Part shown: positions 9,571 to 15,999 of the stretch, one piece after another
How positions within the stretch are numbered: position 1 is the first letter of the stretch
Layout: every line of letters begins with the position of its first letter
The notes under the pieces: generated by a model
Databases searched by the model: none
What the model saw: only the letters and a program-made list of their open reading frames with translations
What the model was told of the DNA's origin: nothing
Source of the DNA: JALOOE01 sp964423545
Lineage (GTDB): Bacteria; Chloroflexota; Anaerolineae; CG2-30-64-16
Length of the DNA stretch: 15,999 bases
NCBI GenBank assembly: GCA_964423545.1
Contig: CAYRFV010000117.1
Location: forward strand, 1-15,999
Reading direction: 5' to 3'
Made by a program: the position numbers and the translations under genes

Positions 9571-9604
9571 AGGCTACCACAGGAAGCGTTCGCAGAGCGT
9601 TCGC
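9571..9604 (-). promoter_or_regulatory. Fibre-gene promoter, proximal: two GCGAACGC direct repeats plus -10
   Basis: Read on the minus strand, GCGAACGC occurs at 9604-9597 and again at 9593-9586, an 11-bp step. Nine bases later comes TAGCCT (9576-9571), a plausible -10 preceded by TGG. No -35 hexamer is present; the repeats occupy its place, as in SARP-activated promoters, where direct repeats one helical turn apart lie just upstream of the -10. Transcription would begin near 9564, giving a leader of about 77 nt before the fibre ATG. The same spacing and -10 recur before the PAP2 unit. Confidence 0.7.
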
Positions 9605-9635
9605 TTGGCAGATACTGTGAGGCGGATTGCAGGCA

Positions 9636-9667
9636 ATTCTCAGACAAAGCGTTCGCTAGGCGTTCGC
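9636..9667 (-). promoter_or_regulatory. Fibre-gene upstream region, distal: second GCGAACGC repeat pair
   Basis: On the minus strand GCGAACGC lies at 9667-9660 and 9656-9649, again 11 bp apart. Seven bases later there is GAGAAT (9641-9636), a possible weak -10. The pair lies 63 bp upstream of the proximal pair, about six helical turns, so both sets would face the same side of the helix. The PAP2-unit promoter has a matching distal copy with similar flanks (octamer, TTTG, then AGAAT). It may be a second promoter or an auxiliary activator site. Confidence 0.55.
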
Positions 9668-9692
9668 AACTGTTGGGGGAATCCGTAGACTA

Positions 9693-9723
9693 TGATCGAG
9701 GCCCGACCAATGCGCCTCGATCA
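9693..9723 (-). terminator. 10-bp inverted repeat with 11-base loop downstream of the PAP2 gene
   Basis: TGATCGAGGC at 9693-9702 pairs perfectly with GCCTCGATCA at 9714-9723, leaving an 11-base loop. It lies 59 bases past the PAP2 stop and 25 bases before the distal fibre-gene repeats. No U-tract follows on the minus strand, so intrinsic termination would be weak; an mRNA 3'-end hairpin or a dyad operator is equally possible. Confidence 0.4.
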
Positions 9724-9782
9724 CCGTTCGTGGCCGGCCAACCGCGAGTGATCCCGGCTTAAGGCCTATCTGGTGCGTTGGC

Positions 9783-11153
9783 TCACGGCTGCGCCATCTT
9801 GTCCACGCGCTTGAGCACCGCTGCCGCGACCGCCTTGCCCAGGACCTCACCGGCATCGCGGTCGCTGGTGAAGTGGACGCCCGCCCAGATGCGCGAGTCC
9901 CCCGCCTCGCGAGCCGCGGCTCGCAGCAGCGCCGCATCATCCGGGAAGAACGCCGCCAGCACCTCAGCGGATGCCACGGAGATGCACGAGTGCGCGGCCG
10001 GATAGCTCGGATGATTCGGCGGCGGGAAGAGCGGCTTGATCGTCTTGTCCAACTGCGAAGGCCGGATGCGCCAGTACGTGTACTTGGCATGGAAGCACGC
10101 CACGGCCGCGTCATGGGCCGCTGCGGCCAGCGCGGTATAGATCAGGGTGGCCCTGGGGATGTTGTCGTCCTGGCGCTTTTCGAACAGCCGCGTGCTGACG
10201 AACCGATTCCAGTATGGATAGGCCGCGTCGAACGTGTGCCAGATCATCGCCTTGGAGTCGATCGGGAAGGTGTGCGTGATCGCCTTGATCTCCTTGATTT
10301 CGGCCTGCGTCTGTGCGGCATCGTAGGCTGGAGGCGGTGGCGGCAGGTAGTCGTCCGGCGACGCGGTGACCCAGGTCTTCCACTTCCCGGTCAGCGGCAA
10401 CACAGGGTTCTCGCCGATCCATTTGTCCGGGCCGGTCGGGATCTGGCCCGTCCATTGGGCATCCGAGCCATCGGCCTTGGCCCACTCGACGACTTTCGCG
10501 CCCACACTGCGGCCGAGCGCCAGGCCGGCCGCGACATCGCTCGGATAATGCACGCCGGCAGCCAGGCGCGACTGCCCCGCTTCCTCTGCCTTGGCCGAGA
10601 AGAGAGCGGCTTCCTCCGGGAAGAGGTACGCCAGCACGGTGGACGCGGCGCCGGCCGCCGCAGCATGCTCCGCCGGATAGGATGGACTGGCCGGCATCGC
10701 AATTCGCGACGTGACCCCGGAAGGACGCGGCCGGTTGTAGGTGTATTTGGCGTCCCAGGTGGCCGCGATCGCATCGTAGATCGCAACATTCAACAGGGCC
10801 AACGCCCGCGAGACGCGCGGGCTGGGCGGCCCCTTGCTGTAGCGATCAAGGGCCAGCTCGAGCCAGCGATAGCCCGGCGCGCCGGCGTCCCAGTAGGAGA
10901 CCGCGGCTTGCGCCTTGGCATCGCCGGACGCCACCAGCTCCTTCAGCTTGGCGAGCTCGGCGGTGGTCGCGGCGGCATCGGGCGGGGGCGCCGGACGCAG
11001 CTCCGAACTTGACTTCAGGACCCACGTGCCCCATTTGGCCGCTTTCGGCTCTATCTGATCAGGGGCGGCCGGGGTCGGCGGCGGGGCGATTGCACACCCG
11101 ACTGACAACAGCAGGATCACAACCGACGCGACCAGGGTGCTCACGTATCTCAT
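9783..11153 (-). CDS. Putative lipoprotein with duplicated PAP2/vanadium-haloperoxidase active sites
   Basis: 456 residues. ATG 11153 has AGGAG 8 bases upstream, and its first bases overlap the stop of the small gene before it (ATGA), implying translational coupling. Residues 1-23 are a signal peptide; SVGC20 is an imperfect lipobox, so membrane anchoring is likely but not certain. The family signature K-x6-RP ... H ... SRxxxGVHxxxD appears twice. Set one: K136, R143-P144, PSYPAEH (157-163), S195-R196, GVH (200-202), D206. Set two: K357, R364-P365, HPSYPAAH (381-388), S420-R421, GVH (425-427), D431. Known relatives bind phosphate or vanadate with these residues and act as acid phosphatases or haloperoxidases. 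PSGH is replaced by PSYPA(E/A)H in both copies. Substrate and metal cannot be read from sequence. An extracytoplasmic enzyme is inferred. The Pro-rich linker (about 271-276) and helical region to about 340 separate the two units. Confidence 0.88.
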   Translation of the reverse strand: MRYVSTLVASVVILLLSVGCAIAPPPTPAAPDQIEPKAAKWGTWVLKSSSELRPAPPPDAAATTAELAKLKELVASGDAKAQAAVSYWDAGAPGYRWLELALDRYSKGPPSPRVSRALALLNVAIYDAIAATWDAKYTYNRPRPSGVTSRIAMPASPSYPAEHAAAAGAASTVLAYLFPEEAALFSAKAEEAGQSRLAAGVHYPSDVAAGLALGRSVGAKVVEWAKADGSDAQWTGQIPTGPDKWIGENPVLPLTGKWKTWVTASPDDYLPPPPPAYDAAQTQAEIKEIKAITHTFPIDSKAMIWHTFDAAYPYWNRFVSTRLFEKRQDDNIPRATLIYTALAAAAHDAAVACFHAKYTYWRIRPSQLDKTIKPLFPPPNHPSYPAAHSCISVASAEVLAAFFPDDAALLRAAAREAGDSRIWAGVHFTSDRDAGEVLGKAVAAAVLKRVDKMAQP

Positions 11154-11368
11154 TCCAGGCTCTCCTTCTTGGACCACTCTCCGAACTCCGCTTCTTGGAA
11201 AGCTTGCATCACGAACGCCTCCACTTCGCTCCAGCTGCGGGTGTAGCGCACTTCGCCGCTGAGGACGTGCTGCACCCTGAACCGGATGTCGTTCGGTTCC
11301 GGTTCGGACTGCTCCGTCCAGAGGCGTAGGGCGAATAGCTGCGAGTGATGCATGCTGGCGCTTTCCAT
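11150..11368 (-). CDS. Small unrecognised protein, translationally coupled to PAP2 gene
   Basis: 72 residues from ATG 11368, or 67 from ATG 11353 (MHHSQLFALRLW). Both starts have only weak upstream purines (AGG and GGAAAG). The frame is open up to 11491, but that stretch contains the repeat promoter, so the longer start is excluded. Its TGA overlaps the PAP2 ATG by four bases, the usual sign of coupled translation and the best evidence that it is a gene. The product is soluble, acidic to neutral, with no signal peptide, membrane span or metal motif. It has a likely beta strand (SQLFALRLW), a second strand pair (IRFRVQHVLSGEVRYTRS) and a C-terminal helix (WSEVEAFVMQAFQEAEF), a compact alpha/beta layout. 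Predicted to be cytoplasmic, unlike its exported partner; a regulatory or maturation role is only a guess. Confidence 0.7.
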   Translation of the reverse strand: MESASMHHSQLFALRLWTEQSEPEPNDIRFRVQHVLSGEVRYTRSWSEVEAFVMQAFQEAEFGEWSKKESLE

Positions 11369-11387
11369 CGTCACATAACCTGTGGCG

Positions 11388-11433
11388 AGGTTACCATGGG
11401 GGGCGTTCGCAAACCGTTCGCGGAAGCGTTCGT
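11388..11433 (-). promoter_or_regulatory. PAP2-unit promoter, proximal: three GCGAACGC-type repeats plus -10
   Basis: On the minus strand the octamers are ACGAACGC (11433-11426), GCGAACGG (11421-11414) and GCGAACGC (11410-11403), at steps of 12 and 11 bp. Nine bases after the last comes TAACCT (11393-11388), preceded by TGG. This matches the fibre promoter closely: octamer, nine bases ending TGG, TArCCT. Transcription would start near 11381, a very short leader for the start at 11368. It lies just downstream of the SARP gene, its most likely activator. Confidence 0.7.
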
Positions 11434-11452
11434 GGTGAGACAAACAGGGCAG

Positions 11453-11474
11453 ATTCTGCGCGCAAAGCGTTCGC
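11453..11474 (-). promoter_or_regulatory. PAP2-unit upstream region, distal GCGAACGC copy
   Basis: A perfect GCGAACGC (11474-11467, minus strand) is followed by TTTG, and eight bases after the octamer by CAGAAT (11458-11453). It lies 64 bp upstream of the last proximal octamer, against 63 bp in the fibre region, and its flank resembles the fibre distal site (TTTG, AGAAT, TGCC). No clear partner is seen 11 bp either side. About 80 bases separate it from the SARP stop, with no hairpin terminator visible there, so read-through from the regulator gene is possible. Confidence 0.5.
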
Positions 11475-11553
11475 AAGGCATCGAACGACACGCCGCGAAG
11501 CAGGAGGATCCGTGGAGGCGGGAAAATGTTGGCTGGTTCGGGGGCTCACAGCA

Positions 11554-14500
11554 TCAGGACATCTGCGTCAGCAACTCCCTGGCAGCCCGCAGATCGCATG
11601 TGTCGAACCCTTCGGTGAACCAGCCATAGATCTCAGACAAGATCTGGCGAGCTTGCGACGGCGGGCCCCCGTGTCGCCACAAGCGGCAGAGCGCCACCGT
11701 GGCGCGGAGCTCCAGCGACCGGGCCTGTTGTCCGCGGGCGATCTCGATGGCCTGAAGATACGCTTGCTCCGCGGCCCGGTCATCGCCCTGCGCCCGCAGC
11801 AACTCCCCGCGCAGCCGGTGCATGTCGGCGCTCCACCACTGCTCGCCCGTCTGTTTCGCGAGAGCCAGGGCCGCATCCAGTGTCTGCAGGGCTCGCTCGA
11901 GTTGCCCGACCCGCCCGTACAGCTCGGCGAGCAGGGTCATGAAGTACGCATTCAACAAGCGACTCCCTGCTCTCGCACTCTCCTCCAACCCCCGCGTCGT
12001 CTGTGCGATGCCGGCGGCCTCTTGACCCTCCATGCCCGCGACCCAGCCCAGCAAACAGGCATCCCAACCGGGCCAGGCGGTCATGATCCCATGTTGGCGC
12101 CGCAGATGGTGGGCCGCTTCGGCTTGTCGCTGCACCGCCGGGGCATCGCGGTGCAGTTGATGGAGGATCGCAGAGAGGTACAACGGCTGAGCGAGCGCGG
12201 CCGGGTGCGTGAATTGCCGACTGAGATCGAGCGCACGTTGGATCGTTTCCAGCGCCTGGTCCGGATAGCCGAGGGTCCAGCGTGTTAGCGCTGCAAAAGA
12301 GAGACTGCAGAGCCCGGCGTCGTGTCCGCCATAGACATAGAGCTGGGCGTGATGCGTCTCAGGCCGGTAGATCGTCTGGCCTTGTTCGCAGTGCATCAGC
12401 GCCGCAGGGAAATCCCCGGTGACGAATGAGGAGGTCCACAGCGCGTGATGCGCCTGGAGGATGAGCGCCGGATCCTGCCACTTCGTGGCCGACGCCAGCA
12501 GCTCCTGTCCGATCTGCAAGGCCGCTGACGCAGAGAGGGAGAACTGGAACACCCACCAGCCCCAGCGCGCGGGAAACAGCGCCAGCGGCTCACCGACCGT
12601 CCGCGCCAACTCCTCGGCGCGGCGATAGGCGGCCTCAACTTCCGGCGCGGCCATGCCCCTGGCGGCTTGCAGGGCCGCGCTCAGGTCGATCTGGAGCGCC
12701 AACTCTTGCCGGTTGCGATCGGCGGTCTCCGGCAGAGCGCGCAGGAGCTGCACAGACCGCGCTAGATGCGCGATCGCATCCTCGTTGGCGAAGGCGCGCC
12801 GCGCTATTGCGGCCGCGCGTTGATGATAGTGGATTGCTTTGAGCGGCAGATTGGCCCGCTCGCAATGAACCGCCAACTCGTCGCTGAACGCATCCAGTTC
12901 GCCGCGGCCGCCTTCCAACGCCTCCGCAATCCGACGATGAAAGAAGACCCGCTGCATGGGGCTGACCTCCGCATAAGCCACATCGCGAATGCGATCGTGG
13001 CTGAAGTCATAGCGATGGATGCCCTGCTCGCGGATGATGCGCCGCCGCCACAATTCATCGAGACCGTTGGTGACGGCATCTTCGTCCTCTTTGCACGCCG
13101 CCAAGACCACCTCAAAAGTGAAAGAGCGCCCGATCGTGGCCGCTAACCCGGCCAATCGCTGCGCCGTCGGCGACAGCTGCGCCAGACGCGACTCGATGAC
13201 GGCGCGCACCCTGGCCGGCAACGCGGCGCCGGAAGCAGGGAGACGAGGGTCAACCGTCGGCTGATCATCGGCGCCGGCGTCTCGCTCGTGATAGCCGGCC
13301 TGCACCATCTCCACGACGAACAGCGGATTGCCTTCACTCTCGGCATAGAGGCGCGCCGCCGCGGCCATGTCGAGCGGCCGGCCGCCGACCTGGGTCGCCA
13401 GAGTCGCAGTCTCATCGGCGGTCATAGGCGCGAGCGCGATAGTTGTCAGTTGCTCAGCGCTGCGCAACGCCCGCTCGAGCTCGTGCAGCGGATGATCCTG
13501 CCGGGCCTCTTCCCTCCGCGCCGTGCCGACGACCAGCAGTCGCGCGGCCGGAGCAAAACGCAGAAGATAGCGCAGCCACTCCAGCGTCTCCCGGTCGCAC
13601 CACTGCAGATCATCGATCAACAACAGCATTGGCTTCTCATCGGCCAGGAAAACGCGAGCCAACGCCTCAAACAGACGCTGTCGCTGCCAGTTCTGGGCCA
13701 GCGGCAAAGATGGCGTCAGATGAGAGGAGTCGACCGGCAGATCGGGCAGAACACGCGCCACTTCGACGCGCCAGGCATCATCGAGGGAGGCCAGGCCGGC
13801 GCGCAGAGCCGGTGAACGCAGCCATTCGATGATCGGGGCGAAGGCCAGGCTGCCTTCAGCGGCATACGCACGCGTTCGAGCCGCCGCGATGCCCTGCCGG
13901 CTCACCCACTCCAGGAGTTCCTCCGCGAGTCGCGTCTTCCCGATCCCGGCTTCCCCATCGATCAGCACAACGTGAGCGCGCCCCTTGTGCGACCCGCGCC
14001 ACGCCGCCAGCAGCGTCTGCCACTCAGGGTTGCGGCCCACCAGACGTGACGATGTGTCGGGGGTCGGGGCGGGCGGGGTGACCTCGGCCGCCGCGCCGGC
14101 CCCCAACAGCCGCTCATGGAGGGCCTGGGTCTCCGCGCTGGGAGGCACGCCCAGCTCACGCTCCAACACCGTGGCGCACGTGTGATAGGTGTGCAACGCG
14201 CGAGCGCGGTCGTTTTGCAGCGCGTAGAGCTCGATCAGCTGGCGATAGGCGGCTTCGTGCAACGGATCGTAGCGCAAGAGGCGTTGCGCCATCTGCACGG
14301 CACAGGGATAGTCTCTCTGTGCGGCAAGCAGCGCGATCAGTTGTTCCAACGCCCGGATGTATCGCTGGCGCAGTTCCTCGCGCTTCGGCAGGATCCAGTC
14401 ATCGTAGAGCGCGGGCAGCAGATCGCCCCGGTACAGCGCGACGGCTCGCTGAAGCTGCTCGCCGCGCGACTGCGGGCTGTCGCTGCGAACCGCTTCCGTC

Positions 14501-14826
14501 AGCGCCTCCTCAAAATCCGCGACATCCAGCGCTAACGGAAGATCCGTGTTCCACTGGATGCTCTGCGAATCCGGGCTGCGGAGAAAATCTCCCGTAGGCG
14601 CCATAGCTCGCCGCAGTTGGTGCCATTCCCGTCGCAGATTGGTCCGAGCTTGCGATTCCGAAGATTCCGGCCAAAACAAATAGGCGAGGTATTCACGGGG
14701 CTGGGGAGAATGGCGATGCAGAAGCAGATAGGCGAGCAGCGCCTGCACCCGTGACTTTGCCAGACCTGGGACGGGTCGGCCATCATCGGTGATCTCAAAG
14801 CTGCCCAGCAGCTGGATTCTCAACAT
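11554..14826 (-). CDS. SARP/BTAD-family transcriptional regulator with ATPase and TPR-like domains
   Basis: 1090 residues. ATG 14826 is chosen because MLRIQLLGSFEI is the usual SARP opening; the upstream extension to 14976 reads like non-coding sequence. Residues 1-95 are an OmpR/PhoB-type winged helix; 100-242 are the bacterial transcriptional activation domain (BTAD), with TPR-like helices (YRGDLLPALYDDWI, YRQLIELYALQNDRARAL, LERELGVPPSAET). An AAA/STAND ATPase starts at about 258 (SRLVGRNPEW), with Walker A GEAGIGKT (291-298) and Walker B LLLIDD (401-406). The C-terminal part to about 1080 is helical and TPR-like (e.g. YGRVGQLERALQTLDAALAL). No LuxR helix-turn-helix ends it. The plan is that of AfsR-like regulators: nucleotide-dependent DNA-binding activators that bind direct repeats upstream of a -10. 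The signal sensed is unknown. It sits immediately upstream of, and in line with, two repeat-containing promoters, its probable targets. Confidence 0.92.
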   Translation of the reverse strand: MLRIQLLGSFEITDDGRPVPGLAKSRVQALLAYLLLHRHSPQPREYLAYLFWPESSESQARTNLRREWHQLRRAMAPTGDFLRSPDSQSIQWNTDLPLALDVADFEEALTEAVRSDSPQSRGEQLQRAVALYRGDLLPALYDDWILPKREELRQRYIRALEQLIALLAAQRDYPCAVQMAQRLLRYDPLHEAAYRQLIELYALQNDRARALHTYHTCATVLERELGVPPSAETQALHERLLGAGAAAEVTPPAPTPDTSSRLVGRNPEWQTLLAAWRGSHKGRAHVVLIDGEAGIGKTRLAEELLEWVSRQGIAAARTRAYAAEGSLAFAPIIEWLRSPALRAGLASLDDAWRVEVARVLPDLPVDSSHLTPSLPLAQNWQRQRLFEALARVFLADEKPMLLLIDDLQWCDRETLEWLRYLLRFAPAARLLVVGTARREEARQDHPLHELERALRSAEQLTTIALAPMTADETATLATQVGGRPLDMAAAARLYAESEGNPLFVVEMVQAGYHERDAGADDQPTVDPRLPASGAALPARVRAVIESRLAQLSPTAQRLAGLAATIGRSFTFEVVLAACKEDEDAVTNGLDELWRRRIIREQGIHRYDFSHDRIRDVAYAEVSPMQRVFFHRRIAEALEGGRGELDAFSDELAVHCERANLPLKAIHYHQRAAAIARRAFANEDAIAHLARSVQLLRALPETADRNRQELALQIDLSAALQAARGMAAPEVEAAYRRAEELARTVGEPLALFPARWGWWVFQFSLSASAALQIGQELLASATKWQDPALILQAHHALWTSSFVTGDFPAALMHCEQGQTIYRPETHHAQLYVYGGHDAGLCSLSFAALTRWTLGYPDQALETIQRALDLSRQFTHPAALAQPLYLSAILHQLHRDAPAVQRQAEAAHHLRRQHGIMTAWPGWDACLLGWVAGMEGQEAAGIAQTTRGLEESARAGSRLLNAYFMTLLAELYGRVGQLERALQTLDAALALAKQTGEQWWSADMHRLRGELLRAQGDDRAAEQAYLQAIEIARGQQARSLELRATVALCRLWRHGGPPSQARQILSEIYGWFTEGFDTCDLRAARELLTQMS

Positions 14827-15127
14827 ACGAGCCACCCTGCCGAAGTGGGCCTGACCCGGTTGTTGCGGCCACCGATTGCGTCGAGATCGATCCGCAACCC
14901 CCACAAGAGGGCCGGTGTCCTCACCGCCCTGCACGAGAAAGCCAGGTGCAGCGCCGTCGCCGCGCCGTCGGATCACAGAGGCATGGTGTCGCCAAGCGCG
15001 GCGCAGAAGCTTTCCCGCTTACCGCCGTCGAGCGACTGGCTCGTGCCTGCTCGTTGCAGTCCGCATCTGTGTGTTCTCGCGCTGATCACGATCGAACAGC
15101 GAAGAATCACAGAGCCAAATCACCGCA

Positions 15128-15157
15128 ATCATATCACGATCATTCACCCTATACCAA
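15128..15157 (-). promoter_or_regulatory. Possible sigma70-type promoter toward the SARP gene
   Basis: On the minus strand TTGGTA (15157-15152) and TATGAT (15133-15128) are separated by 18 bases, in the most AT-rich part of the gap. Transcription would begin near 15121, leaving a leader of about 295 nt before the SARP start. One copy of the ATCACGATC 9-mer lies in the spacer. Match by eye only; a closer, weaker promoter is possible. Confidence 0.4.
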
Positions 15158-15448
15158 AGTCCGGCGCCGAATAATGTGCCGTGCCTTCCTATCGTGTGGG
15201 TGCGGCGCGGTCCAGGCAATCCCGGCCCATCTGAGCCGCAGGGCGCATGGGGGCGTGCTGGCGCGGCTTTGCCCTCGAGGGCTTGTCCAGGCTGCTGTCG
15301 GCCGTCAGACGCACTTCGCAGTGCAGGCCGGAGGTCAGGCGCGAGGCAAGCGGGGCGAGGACATGAGCTGATTCCGAGGCATCTCGCCGGAGCCCGGTAG
15401 GCCATAGGAAACGCCGCGCCTCCATCCGGCCCGCCGCCTGCATGCGTG

Positions 15449-15477
15449 TTGCGCAGCACGCGTGGGCATGATACAAT
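15449..15477 (+). promoter_or_regulatory. Possible promoter of the ABC exporter gene
   Basis: TTGCGC (15449-15454), a 17-base spacer, then TACAAT (15472-15477) preceded by TGA, an extended -10. The start would be near 15484, about 90 bases before the exporter's GTG. The -10 is good and the -35 weak. Confidence 0.5.
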
Positions 15478-15572
15478 CGAGTCACGGATGTCGAGGCGCA
15501 ACCGATCAGTTCGGGACATGCTGAATCATCACGAACGGCCCTCATTTGAGCTTCTCCACAGGCAAGACACGC

Positions 15573-15999
<427 letters not shown>

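Larger units (their letters stand above)
14827..15572. other. 746-bp divergent intergenic region
   Basis: It separates the SARP regulator (minus) from the ABC exporter (plus). Open frames here on both strands have poor amino-acid make-up or run into the exporter's antisense, so I call no gene. It contains an AT-richer patch (about 15105-15175), one promoter-like site for each direction, and the 9-mer ATCACGATC twice (15085-15093 and 15133-15141, 48 bp apart). The GCGAACGC octamer is absent, so the regulator does not appear to control itself through that site. A small RNA or long regulatory leader cannot be excluded. Confidence 0.5.

Noticed and set aside
9488..9580. N-terminal extension of the fibre protein
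   Set aside because: AGGAG placed before ATG 9487 and the signal sequence after it fix the start; the extension would also lie largely in the predicted leader.
9586..9667. CRISPR array or cyanobacterial HIP1-type palindrome
   Set aside because: Repeats are 8 bp with 3-bp gaps, far too short for CRISPR, and GCGAACGC is not the HIP1 palindrome GCGATCGC; an operator reading fits better.
9873..11012. Plus-strand open frame of 379 codons
   Set aside because: Antisense of the PAP2 gene; Arg/Gly-rich shadow translation.
11369..11491. N-terminal extension of the small protein up to 11491
   Set aside because: The stretch contains the repeat operators and the -10 element; the translation there just reflects the octamers (RFRERFANA).
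14827..14976. N-terminal extension of the SARP protein
   Set aside because: MLRIQLLGSFEI is the normal SARP N-terminus, and the extension has no conserved character.

Overview
The window is a high-GC bacterial chromosome segment. Nearly everything lies on the minus strand and reads right to left; one partial gene on the plus strand leaves at the right edge. The large SARP-type regulator with a fused ATPase, the 'NYQG...' surface-protein fold, the RHS protein and the style of the ABC exporter fit Chloroflexota (Anaerolineae/Caldilineae-like). That assignment is an inference from protein style, not from a marker gene.

Layout in transcription order on the minus strand: (1) 14826-11554, a 1090-residue SARP/BTAD regulator with a STAND/AAA-type ATPase and a TPR-like tail. 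(2) 11368-9783, a two-gene unit: a small unrecognised protein whose stop codon overlaps (ATGA) the start of a putative lipoprotein that carries two complete vanadium-haloperoxidase/PAP2 active-site sets. (3) 9487-8174, a secreted fibre-like protein. (4) 8070-5023, an exported protein whose C-terminus resembles the TcB-binding end of a Tc-toxin A subunit. (5) From 5007 off the left edge, an SpvB/TcB-like protein with FG-GAP motifs and RHS/YD repeats, at least 1669 codons without a stop. On the plus strand, from 15573 off the right edge, lies an ABC exporter membrane domain, divergent from the regulator.

The most interesting signal is non-coding. The two promoter regions that follow the regulator gene, one before the small-protein/PAP2 unit and one before the fibre gene, carry the same octamer GCGAACGC (read on the minus strand), repeated at 11-bp steps. 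In both, exactly 9 bases lie between the last copy and a TArCCT -10-like hexamer, and more copies sit 63-64 bp further upstream. This is the geometry expected of SARP operators (direct repeats one helical turn apart, abutting the -10). The simplest reading is that the SARP protein switches on the downstream genes, so the window may be one regulon: ATPase-coupled regulator, secreted haloperoxidase-like enzyme, surface fibre, and a signal-peptide-bearing TcA/TcB-like pair. The protein families are read directly from sequence; the regulatory link and the joint function are inference.
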